From the NCBI RefSeq assembly GCF_900107235.1, contig NZ_FNPF01000021.1:1-49172 (forward strand): 49,172 nucleotides of DNA, in the 5' to 3' direction. The notes below the pieces were generated by a model. That model was not told where the DNA came from. It searched no databases and was given only the letters and a program-made list of their open reading frames with translations. This document shows positions 41,879-49,172 of the stretch, in pieces (within the stretch, counting starts at the first letter, position 1; each line of letters begins with the position of its first letter). Both the position numbers and the translations under genes were made by a program. This stretch comes from Citreimonas salinaria. Lineage in GTDB: Bacteria; Pseudomonadota; Alphaproteobacteria; Rhodobacterales; Rhodobacteraceae.

Positions 41879-42637
41879 TTACCTCGCGCGCATCAGATTG
41901 TAAGCGAGCGATGGCGCCAGCCGATGGATAACGCGAAGGGTCTTCGCCTTTTCGATCCAGACCTCCTCGAGCCCCCGCTCCACCCCGCGAAGAAGGTCCG
42001 CAGCGGCACGTTCGGGCGGATACTTCCGGATCGGGAGCCGGGCGGTCAGCTCGGTCTCCACGAGCGTCATGACGATTTCGGTGACCTGGATCCGAAAGCC
42101 GGCGTGGCGGCACTGGTCCCGAAGCGCGCGCGTGAAGCTGCGCAGGCCCGCCTTCGTGGCGCAGTAAACGGCAGAATCCCGGCGCGGCGCGATGGCAAGG
42201 CCGGACGTGACGTTGACGATGGCGGCGGCCGGTTGCCGGGACAGCGTCGGCAGCAGCGCAGTGGTCAGGCACAGGGGCGCCCGGAGGTTGACGCCGATCT
42301 CCTCGGCGATGACCCCGAGCTTTTCCCACGGCGCATCGGTCAAGGGGCCGTGGTTCATCACCGCGGCATTGTTGAACAGCACGCTGATGTCGCGGTGCCG
42401 GTCCTCCACCCAGTCGGCAATCTCCAGATGCGCCTCGGATCCGGACAGATCGACCGCCAGGCCGTCGACGACCGCGGGGCAGCACTCCACCAGCCTGGCA
42501 ACTGCGTCGGGATCTTTCGCCACGGCCAAGACTTTGGCCCCGCGATGGGCCAACCCATCGACAAGCGCGCGCCCTATGCCGCGCGTTGCTCCTGTCACAA
42601 GCACCTTGCGTCCTTTGAACTCGAAACCTGTTCCCAT
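41879..42637 (-). CDS. Short-chain dehydrogenase/reductase (SDR)
   Basis: 252 residues of the classical SDR fold. The cofactor motif TGATRGIG (about 15-22), NNAAV (about 89-93), the catalytic region with Ser in NVTSG, and YCATKAG (YxxxK) are all present. It reduces or oxidises a small molecule with NAD(P)H; the substrate is unknown. GGTGAGA precedes the ATG. It is divergent from a TetR regulator 75 bp away, which most likely controls it. Confidence 0.9.
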   Translation of the reverse strand: MGTGFEFKGRKVLVTGATRGIGRALVDGLAHRGAKVLAVAKDPDAVARLVECCPAVVDGLAVDLSGSEAHLEIADWVEDRHRDISVLFNNAAVMNHGPLTDAPWEKLGVIAEEIGVNLRAPLCLTTALLPTLSRQPAAAIVNVTSGLAIAPRRDSAVYCATKAGLRSFTRALRDQCRHAGFRIQVTEIVMTLVETELTARLPIRKYPPERAAADLLRGVERGLEEVWIEKAKTLRVIHRLAPSLAYNLMRAR

Positions 42638-42712
42638 GTCTCACCTGCCGTTGCATCCATTCCATCGCAGGCATAATGTGAGCAAATACTTGCATCTGGC
42701 CACTCGCATCCG

Positions 42713-43324
42713 ATGACCGCGAAAAACACGCCCATCAACCCCCGGAAGACCCCGCGCCAGGCCAGGTCGCGGGCCACCTGCGACGCCATCCTGGAAGCGG
42801 CGGCTCGCATTCTGGAGCGGCAGGGAGACGAGGCGCTGACCACGAATCTGGTGGCCGAGGTGGCCGGCGTGTCGATCGGCTCGCTGTATCAATATTATCC
42901 GACCAAGGAGGCGATCATGGCCGAACTGGTCCGCGCGATGCGCCAGCAGATGCATGATGACATGGCCGCCGCCGCCCGGGCCGCGGCGGGCAGCGGGTTG
43001 GAACAGGAGGTCGACGCGCTCGTCGCGGCCACCCTGCGCCATCACCTGCGCAACCCGTCGCTGGCCCACGCGCTGGAAGTCGCCGAGGAACGCCTTCCCC
43101 TCGACGCCGAGACCGCCGCGCTGAAGCAGGGCATGGCGAAGGTCGTCGTCGGCACGCTCGAACGCAACGGGATCGTCGATGCGCCGGCCATTGCCTTCGA
43201 CTTGATCGCCATCGGGCACGGACTGGCGGATGCGGCCACCTCGGCCGGGGAACGCGATTTCGATTGTCTGCAACGGCGCATGCGGCGCGCCATCCTGGGC
43301 TACCTGGGATCGCCGCAGGTTTAG
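42713..43324 (+). CDS. TetR-family transcriptional regulator
   Basis: 203 residues. The DNA-binding domain at about 15-65 reads ARSRATCDAILEAAARIL, LTTNLVAEVAGVSIGSLYQY and FYPTKE-like YPTKEAIMAEL. The C-terminal ligand domain is all helical. It is divergent from the SDR gene. A GCAA-ATAC-TTGC dyad in the gap (about 42678-42689) is a possible operator. The 3' end overlaps the convergent MsrQ-like gene by 4 bp. Confidence 0.9.
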   Translation: MTAKNTPINPRKTPRQARSRATCDAILEAAARILERQGDEALTTNLVAEVAGVSIGSLYQYYPTKEAIMAELVRAMRQQMHDDMAAAARAAAGSGLEQEVDALVAATLRHHLRNPSLAHALEVAEERLPLDAETAALKQGMAKVVVGTLERNGIVDAPAIAFDLIAIGHGLADAATSAGERDFDCLQRRMRRAILGYLGSPQV

Positions 43325-43992
43325 GGTGCACGGGGTCGGCGGCGGTGGCCAAGAACCCGCCAGACCTGCAGCGCGATCAGGGGGGCCGCGACCACCAGTG
43401 GCTCTACCGGGTCTTCCCATTCGTTCAGGCTCAACGCGTGAAGAAGGCCCAGCAGCGCCGCAGCATAGGTCCAGCGTTGCAGAGGCTTCCACCAGCGCCC
43501 CAGCCTTCGGACGGCGGCACCCGAGGAAGTCGCGGCCAGAGGCACCAATATCATCAAGGAAACCCAGCCGGTCCAGATGTCGAGCCGCGGAAGATCGGCG
43601 ATGACCCGCCCCGCGGATCCGGCGTCGACGACGTAGAACAGCGTGTGCAAAAGCGCATAGCCGAAGCCCGCCACGCCCAGATAGCGCCGGTTGCGCAGCA
43701 ACCACCGCGCAACGCCGGCCTGCGGCCAGACGCGACGCAGGGGCGTGGCAAGCAACGCGAAAATCAGCAGGAAGGCAGACAGTGCCCCGGACGGGTTCAC
43801 GGCATCCTCGGCCACCGCGGCTCCGTGCCGCGACAAGTTGATTACCCATGCCACCGCCGGAGCCGCAAGGAGAGTCCAGACGACATGATGTCTGCCATGC
43901 TTTCTTCGGGAGCCTTGGCGACGGTCGCCGCCGCTCCTCTCCCGCGTGGAGACATCGAGCGCGCGAGCATGGTCAGCCTCGGGGTTGGGCAT
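43321..43992 (-). CDS. MsrQ/YedZ-like haem-binding membrane protein
   Basis: 223 residues with five to six transmembrane segments and the ferric-reductase-like pattern. It shows RRYLGVAGFGYALLHTLFY (His ligand), then LGRWWKPLQRWTYAAALLG and a second His in LHAL. In MsrPQ systems this b-type haem subunit passes electrons to the periplasmic methionine-sulfoxide reductase MsrP, but no msrP lies beside it. An N-terminal extension of about 40 charged residues precedes the first segment; the start is uncertain. The gene ends within the TetR gene, on the opposite strand. Confidence 0.82.
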   Translation of the reverse strand: MPNPEADHARALDVSTRERSGGDRRQGSRRKHGRHHVVWTLLAAPAVAWVINLSRHGAAVAEDAVNPSGALSAFLLIFALLATPLRRVWPQAGVARWLLRNRRYLGVAGFGYALLHTLFYVVDAGSAGRVIADLPRLDIWTGWVSLMILVPLAATSSGAAVRRLGRWWKPLQRWTYAAALLGLLHALSLNEWEDPVEPLVVAAPLIALQVWRVLGHRRRPRAP

Positions 43993-44843
43993 GGCACCGT
44001 TCCGTTTCTCGTTGAATGCTTGCGTGAAGCCTACCCGATGCCCGTGTTCCCGCTACTCGCGTTGCAACTCCCGTCGTCTATCCGCGCGGGTCTGAAGAAA
44101 TCCGGCTCCGAGAACACCGCGTAGGAGAAGAGAACTCGCATTCCGAGCCGAAAGCGCTCAATTATTACGCCGGTGCTGGCGACCAACTGGATGGAGGCTG
44201 GAGGCAAGGTCGCATTGGCTTCGGGCTGACCATTTCCCTCACGGTGGGGCACGAAAATCCATTGCCTCGGCAGGCAGCGCTCCCCTGCCCGTTCGGTTTT
44301 GGTGGCCCCTGCAAGCTGGTCGGTCGGCCTGGGCGATCTCGGCAGGATGGGATGCCTGCATCGCAAAGATGTTTCGCTGCACTTGCGCCAGTCTTCTTCT
44401 CGCCCTCTCCGCAGGGGGATGTCATGACGACCGTCAGGCGTCCCGCGCTACGGCAGAATGAATGGCTGCTTTCGCAGATATACACACACGGTTCGCTCGC
44501 GCAGCGAAGGACCTCTTCCCGCCCTCCTTACCGATGCCCTTCGCAGCCGCGGCAAAGAGCGAGCATGCGCAGCGAACGGCAGAAAGGTCCCGCCAAGCCG
44601 ACCTCCGGGGCAGACAGCTCCCGAAGATTTCTTCGGGAGCCTTTGAGGACGAATTGATAGAGACGGGGCCCGCGTCTCGATCGATTGGCTGCTCGATGTC
44701 CTGCACATCAGGGATCGCGCCTCAGTAGGTGTCCTCGGAGAACAGGGGAGGGTCGGTGTCAGACGAGGGCCGTCCATTCCGGCAGCGCAGTCTGGTCCCG
44801 GATTAAACCGCGGTGAAATCCGTGTCTTGTAGAGTACCTCCTC
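43993..44843. other. Gene-free right border of the cargo region
   Basis: 850 bp with no supported gene. A stretch around 44563-44595 (GCGCAGCGAACGGCAGAAAG) resembles one near 41595-41615 (GTGCAGCGAACGGCGGGAAG), so a dispersed repeat may be present at both places. GGATTAAAC at 44800-44808 lies upstream of the next gene. Confidence 0.4.
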
Positions 44844-44864
44844 ATGAATATGAGGAAACTCAAA

Positions 44865-45791
44865 ATGAAACAGGCATTCATCGTCGGATCGGACAAAGGC
44901 GGCGTGGGCAAGACTGAAGTCGCGTGCCAGATCTACCTGAAACTTCTCGATCTCGATGCTCAGGTGGGCTTCGGCGAGGTCGACAGCGTCCAGCGCGCTT
45001 CCGCTCTGCTGGGCTCCGACGTCGACGTCTCTCTCAAGCTGACCGAAGACCTTCTTGCCCAGGTCTCGGCTCACCCACTGGCTGCTGAACAGTTCTTCGG
45101 TCCGCTGCTGGATGTGCTGGCCGATCCCGACAGCGACGCCGCGGTCGTGGACCTGGGGGCGACCGTCTCTGGTCAAGTCCTGGACTGGATGCAGAACCAG
45201 GATGCTCTCGAATTGATGGAGGACGAACAGTACCGTCCGGTCTTCGTTGCCGTCACGGCTCCCGAGGCGTCCGCCCTGGCCGGCGCGGTTCGCTTCATCG
45301 AGAAGGCCCAGCGGCTCGCCGGCGACCGTGCTGACTACGTCCTCGCGCTAAACGATACCCTTGGATCGGGCTTCGACTTCATCGAAAGCGCAGGATCAGA
45401 AAAGGATCTGGTCGATCGCGTGAAGGCGCAACACGAGCTTCACGTTGTCACACTGCCGCATGCGCGGCGCACAAAGCTGATCTCGTTCGCCCGCCGGTTC
45501 AATCTCGGGCTGCACGAGGTCTACCGGCTCGGCGACGCGCTGAAGACCCTCATCGAGGACCGAAAGGCAACCGAGGACCCGGCTCTCAAGCAGCTGGAAG
45601 CCGAGCTCGGTCTCGTTGACCTCGGTTCCCGGGCACAGCGGCTGCTGTCGATCCGCACCGAGGTACGCGAAGTCCTGAAATGGCTCGTGCAGACGCATGC
45701 AGCGTTCGATGTCTTCATTGACACGGGCGCGCTGGCTCACACTTCGTCAGGAGACGAAGAAGAGGTCTCCGATGACGATGATGACGAGTAA
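44865..45791 (+). CDS. ParA/TraL-like P-loop ATPase with acidic tail (308 aa)
   Basis: A deviant Walker A, SDKGGVGKTEVA (residues 9-20), opens a MinD/ParA-like domain. It includes VVDLGATVSGQVLDWM (Walker-B-like) and FVAVTAPEASALAGAVRFIE. The middle C-terminal part is helical, and the last residues are extremely acidic (DEEEVSDDDDDE). It lacks the DNA-contact features of partition ParAs. IncP TraL and similar transfer-region ATPases are an alternative. ATGs at 44844 and 44850 are possible, but GAGGAAA fits the one at 44865. A small gene overlaps its end. The cellular role is unknown. Confidence 0.72.
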   Translation: MKQAFIVGSDKGGVGKTEVACQIYLKLLDLDAQVGFGEVDSVQRASALLGSDVDVSLKLTEDLLAQVSAHPLAAEQFFGPLLDVLADPDSDAAVVDLGATVSGQVLDWMQNQDALELMEDEQYRPVFVAVTAPEASALAGAVRFIEKAQRLAGDRADYVLALNDTLGSGFDFIESAGSEKDLVDRVKAQHELHVVTLPHARRTKLISFARRFNLGLHEVYRLGDALKTLIEDRKATEDPALKQLEAELGLVDLGSRAQRLLSIRTEVREVLKWLVQTHAAFDVFIDTGALAHTSSGDEEEVSDDDDDE

Positions 45792-46020
45792 GGACGAGCT
45801 CCGGCTCGAGTACGATGCAGAGAGCATCCCTGCCGGGGCGATCTCTGCAGACGCCTTCGAGGATCTGACCCGGGAAGTCCGCAGGGACCTCCGGCAGCGC
45901 TCGTGGAGGGCGTTCTCGCACTTGCGATCGGTCGCCGCTGATGCCCCGCAGAGACCGATCCTGGAGGCTCTTCTGCTGCCTGTCCTGGTCGCCGAAGACC
46001 GGCTCGAACTGGCTCGGTGA
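45772..46020 (+). CDS. Small partner of the P-loop ATPase (82 aa)
   Basis: A short helical protein (MTMMTSKDELRLEYDAESIP, then AFEDLTREVRRDLRQRSWRA). It overlaps the ATPase gene by 20 bp in another frame, with AGAGGTC upstream, so its translation is coupled. Its size and coupling suggest an accessory subunit. No family is recognised. Confidence 0.6.
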   Translation: MTMMTSKDELRLEYDAESIPAGAISADAFEDLTREVRRDLRQRSWRAFSHLRSVAADAPQRPILEALLLPVLVAEDRLELAR

Positions 46021-46241
46021 TCGACGGGTCCCGTCGGATGATAAGATCCCTCATGAAAATGCGGCCACCCCTTCTGGGGTGAGCCCGCGCAGGCTACGAC
46101 GTTCCTGATCTCCATCTGGCATACTGGCATATCTCGCCGGGGGCATATTTTTACCGTCTGGATTTTGCTTGGATCCGAAGGTCTTCGGTGGAACCTAACA
46201 GACACAGATCATCCGGGCCGCCACGAAGGCCGCGTGAATGA

Positions 46242-46275
46242 CAGCAGGGCAGGGGCCTGGTTCCCTGCCCTGCTG
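46242..46275. terminator. Strong stem-loop between convergent genes
   Basis: 13-bp perfect arms CAGCAGGGCAGGG (46242-46254) and CCCTGCCCTGCTG (46263-46275), 8-nt loop. It lies 15 bp past the end of the minus-strand gene 46290-47150 and serves as terminator for it and possibly for the plus-strand pair. Confidence 0.75.
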
Positions 46276-46289
46276 CCGGGTTATCCTTC

Positions 46290-47150
46290 TTAGTCCCACA
46301 TGTCGGGGTCGCGTTCGTCGCGCTCGTTCAGCGTCAGGCCGGCCGCGGAAAGGTATCCGTTCATCATCTTCCAATAGTTGTACGGATTGTGTGGAACGGC
46401 GTCGTATTGCGCGTCCGTGATCATGCCGAACACTTCTTCGCCGGGATGTTTGCTATCTGACTCGTAGCAGACGAGGAGCTGATCCGGGCCAGCACGATAG
46501 ATGCGGACGGCTTCCTGGTTCGCGCCGTAGTTCGCGGGGGTTGGTTCTTGCCAAAAGAGATCTTCATCCTGCGAAATACCGAGCCGGAACCGCTCCAGCT
46601 TACAGACATCACGCGCAGTCATCTCCAGCCAGTCGGCTTCATAGAACCCCATCACCTCTTCGACGAGCGCACCCTGGACTGCGACACGATCGGACACAGA
46701 GCCAGACGCAACGGCATCCTCCATCCGCTCGTACATCTCCATGTCGAGCGCCACGTTCGTGCCTTCGTCGATACCGACGAAAGAGACGTGCAGATACGGC
46801 TCGGTTGTGTCGCTGTAGAAGCCGACGGCGATATCGACCGACACCATTTCGGGAACGCCTTCCTCCGCCCAGTCTTCCCATTCGTCAAGGGGCGCACTGA
46901 CGACGGGCAGCTCTGAAGGCATCCCGAACAGCTGAAAGCGCTTTTGTGTGACAACATCGCCGTCTTCGTCCAGCTCCCAGGAAGCCGCAATCAGGTCTTC
47001 CCAGCTGTCATAGCCAGACCCGCGGGCGACCTTCGCCAGGGCCTCGGCGTGCGAGATGTCTTGTTCACGTTCGACGCGCTTTGCGTCTGATTTCAGCTGA
47101 GCGATGCGGGTGCCGTTGCTCAAGACGGCGATGGTGGATTTGTTCGTCAT
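46290..47150 (-). CDS. Hypothetical acidic protein with N-terminal plasmid domain (286 aa)
   Basis: Residues about 15-55 (LKSDAKRVEREQDISHAEAL and ARGSGYDSWEDLIAAS) form a short helical domain that recurs at the start of many plasmid-encoded hypothetical proteins. The rest is acidic alpha/beta (WEDWAEEGVPEMVSVDIAVG and onward) with no catalytic motif I recognise. The ATG at 47150 has AGGAGA 7 nt upstream. It is convergent with the P-loop ATPase operon. The function is unknown. Confidence 0.75.
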   Translation of the reverse strand: MTNKSTIAVLSNGTRIAQLKSDAKRVEREQDISHAEALAKVARGSGYDSWEDLIAASWELDEDGDVVTQKRFQLFGMPSELPVVSAPLDEWEDWAEEGVPEMVSVDIAVGFYSDTTEPYLHVSFVGIDEGTNVALDMEMYERMEDAVASGSVSDRVAVQGALVEEVMGFYEADWLEMTARDVCKLERFRLGISQDEDLFWQEPTPANYGANQEAVRIYRAGPDQLLVCYESDSKHPGEEVFGMITDAQYDAVPHNPYNYWKMMNGYLSAAGLTLNERDERDPDMWD

Positions 47151-47878
47151 GTTGAATCTCCTGCGCCGGCACATGCCGACAGCGTGTTTAGGCCTCCCAG
47201 GAGGCTGTGATGGTTTCGGCTGGTCAGAGCCTTGGTGTTTGCCGCGAAGCAGCGTCGGGATGTGCGCGGTTCTGGACCTTCGTCGATTGATCGACAGGCG
47301 GCGCTGGTTGCCTATCCATGCAAGTACGTCGCGGAGGAGGAAAAGTCAATGGATAGACTGATTCTATCCTAAGAAACGAAACGATGAGCCGTGATCCACG
47401 GACGACCCGCACCGTACCCGCCGTACCCACCATGAATTTCCTGGCATCCGGCCGAGGACGGCTTAGCCGTCCGGCATTCTTACACGGTGACGATGGCGGC
47501 CAACGCCTCGGCAAGCAAGGAGGTTATGGCGCGATCAATTAACCCGCCCTGACTGCACGTCAGGGCTACAAGCTATCCGCGGGCAGGAAGAGATACGCCT
47601 TGGCGTAGCGACTGCGGGATTCCTCTAAGGCTCGTCGGTGACAAATGGGGCGGTAATAATTTCCCCGGGATGATACTCATGAATCCTGGAAGCGGACTCG
47701 GTCGGTAAGATCCACATCTGCGCTGCAGGAAACGCTGACTGGACGGAGGGGAAATATCTACCTCGCAAGATCTTCCCGAGTCCGTACCGGCGCAAACGCC
47801 GCAGGGAAAAGGATATCCGGCATTGAGGCGGTATCATATATCGGGGCGCTGAAGCGCCTCATGAAATCGTTTCGAGCC

Positions 47879-47891
47879 CGTGCGAAGCACG
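47879..47891 (+). repeat. GCGAAGC hairpin
   Basis: CGTGCGAAGCACG, perfect stem around a GAA-type loop. Confidence 0.55.
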
Positions 47892-48128
47892 CATGTGGAT
47901 CCGGGGACGTGGCCTCTGAAGCCGGATTCCAAGGATCTGAAACGGTTGCCTGGACGGGCAAAGAAGCACCGCTCGTTCGTATGACATGGAATCCTTGGAA
48001 TTTCTCCGCGTCGGGCGATTCTTACAGCCAGCGCGGATCAGATGCTGGGACGTGAGGCGGGATCAGGGAATCCGTTCAATCCGTTCAGCAACGATGGACT
48101 GAAACGCCACGAGGATTCCTTCCTGGAC

Positions 48129-48146
48129 GGGGCTTCGCCCCTTTTT
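48129..48146 (+). terminator. Terminator-like hairpin with T-run
   Basis: GGGGCTTCGCCCC (48129-48141) followed by TTTTT. It has the shape of a rho-independent terminator reading rightward; its complement is a GCGAAGC hairpin identical to that at 21931. Confidence 0.6.
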
Positions 48147-48407
48147 GGGGGGGCGTGTGTGAGAGGTTGGCGGAAGAACCTATGCCAAGTTACCTGGAAT
48201 CCGTCATGGTTGGCTTGCCCCCGGAGGTAAAAATTTACCGATCCACGGAGAGTTCTGGAATCCGGTAACCGCTCCTGAAAACGGGTTACCTTGATGGCGG
48301 CAAATAATTACCGATCCTTCGTGATGCGTGGATATCCTGAAAATTGCTCAGTAACGTAACGATCTGCTTACGCACCGCCACCCCCACCACCACACACCCA
48401 CCAACAA

Positions 48408-48420
48408 GGTGCGAAGCACC
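48408..48420 (+). repeat. GCGAAGC hairpin with ACCACACACCC leader
   Basis: GGTGCGAAGCACC preceded by ACCACCACACACCC and CAACAA. The arrangement repeats that after the helicase gene (21905-21943). Confidence 0.55.
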
Positions 48421-49077
48421 GCATATTGGGTGTCTTGCACTAGCAGACTACAGCATGTTGTGTCGTTCAAATAGAAAACCATCGGCTATTAGATACATAC
48501 ATAAGGCGGATGGTTTCTTTATTCATAGACGAGCTGAACCGACCAAGGATAGCGCGTCAGCGCTGCAGGGAATCGATTCCTGATGAAGACGCCGAAACGT
48601 CGTGCTCCCGAAGATTAAAACGTTCCTTGCCGGGGCTGTAACCATGTGCGCACGGCCGTGCCATGCGTCCTCGTACGTGACACTTCCATGTGCTTGCCGG
48701 GGTGACTCACCCAACCTTCGTATCGAGCGTTACGTTACTCGGCAGGATTGTCGTGCCTGATCGAAGGGATCCAGAGAGAGCTCGAGGCCACCGGGAGCTA
48801 CGCCTGGAATCCAGGATGACGGCCTTGGTTCCGACAAAGCAGCGAAGTGGGTGGTGTGACGTGTCGGCCGCCGGACGCGCCAGAAGGCACTGCAGGCTCA
48901 CCGGAGCGGGTTATGTGGCTCTGCCTGCCCGATGAATTCGGAAAGTGCTCTAGGAGCGTCCCAAAGGGCAAAGAGAGGCACACGGTGAGTGGTGGTGACC
49001 GCAGCAGTGCCAGAGATTGCACGGGGACGGTACCGGGACGGCAAACCGATCGATCCGGAGATAGAGGCGGTAGATTC

Positions 49078-49172
49078 TATAGCGCGACAATCTGGGTGAG
49101 ATCAGCGCGACAATCAGGATAAGAGTCCTTGGCCGCGACGAGGTCACATTGGACGGTCTGCGTATCGCGAGC
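49078..49172. repeat. Right terminal inverted repeat (95 bp)
   Basis: Exact reverse complement of positions 1-95. Two AGCGCGACAATC copies lie at 49081-49092 and 49104-49115. Upstream of 49078 there is no similarity to the left arm, so the repeat boundary is sharp. Confidence 0.93.

Larger units (their letters stand above)
47151..49077. other. Gene-free right arm rich in hairpins and short repeats
   Basis: About 1.9 kb without a supported gene. Stem-loops: GCCCTGAC-TGCAC-GTCAGGGC (47546-47566), GGTAAA-AA-TTTACC (48226-48239) and GGTAACC/GGTTACC (48264-48290). GCGAAGC-type hairpins are listed separately. TGGAATCC or its complement occurs at 47924, 47987, 48195, 48256 and 48805. TTACCGATCC is repeated at about 48235 and 48307. 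A 35-codon GTG frame (48995 onward) runs into the right terminal repeat but has no clear ribosome-binding site. Confidence 0.55.

Noticed and set aside
41432-42676. Long plus-strand frame across 41.4-42.7 kb
   Set aside because: Most of it is the antisense of the SDR gene, which has complete catalytic motifs; only the short IS3 fragment inside it is meaningful.
44031-44728. Several short frames between the MsrQ-like gene and the P-loop ATPase
   Set aside because: None has a start signal, domain or consistent composition; they look like chance frames in GC-rich DNA.
27345-45791. A conjugation region (TraK-like and TraL-like proteins)
   Set aside because: The two genes are 17 kb apart and no relaxase, coupling protein or mating-pair genes are found; both resemblances are general.

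Overview
The window looks like a complete or nearly complete plasmid of about 49 kb from a GC-rich alphaproteobacterium, most likely Rhodobacterales. The pointers are a RepC-family replication initiator, ParA/ParB of the kind found on roseobacter and Paracoccus replicons, and an IS1111-type IS110 element. There are no rRNA, tRNA or ribosomal protein genes. No mating-pair-formation genes and no recognisable relaxase are present. The first 95 bases are the exact reverse complement of the last 95, so the sequence is bounded by perfect terminal inverted repeats. It is either a linear replicon or a contig that ends in two inverted copies of one repeated element.

Layout. 0-7.2 kb: a minus-strand run of three exported proteins of unknown function (one carries a ribosome-binding site buried in a strong hairpin) and three cytoplasmic hypotheticals, then a small membrane protein. 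7.5-12.2 kb: the partition and replication core, parA-parB on the minus strand and repC divergent on the plus strand. Four copies of a 16-bp palindrome lie in and around parAB, and two 14-bp palindromes exactly 42 bp apart lie before repC. 12.3-15.74 kb: a small hypothetical gene, a DnaQ-like exonuclease, and an iteron region with a Fic AMP-transferase gene inside it. 15.74-24.1 kb: a second replication-like module with an archaeo-eukaryotic-primase-like protein (minus strand), a helicase with four cysteines placed as in Fe-S helicases, a sigma-70-family factor and a lytic transglycosylase. 24.1-30.4 kb: a tyrosine recombinase, a TraK-like protein, a second partition module (ParA, a ribbon-helix-helix protein and a repeat-rich centromere) and two small proteins.

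30.6-44.0 kb is cargo of a different character: a primase remnant, a complete type III restriction-modification pair (mod-res), an IS110/IS1111 element, a luciferase-like monooxygenase, a DUF433-like protein, a MarR regulator divergent from a lipocalin-like (AttH) exported protein and a CPBP-like membrane protein, an IS3 transposase fragment, an SDR divergent from a TetR regulator, and a MsrQ/YedZ-like haem membrane protein. 44.8-47.2 kb returns to backbone-type genes (a third ParA-like P-loop ATPase with a small partner, and a hypothetical). 47.2-49.08 kb has no gene I can support but many short hairpins and repeats.

How it may work: parAB with its palindromes and the parA/RHH module give stable inheritance. 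RepC and possibly the primase/helicase module with its iterons replicate the element. The plasmid sigma factor may drive backbone genes through a recurring GRTTAAAC motif. The tyrosine recombinase, which has YxxR where HxxR is usual, is the best candidate for resolving multimers or, more speculatively, hairpin telomeres at the inverted ends.
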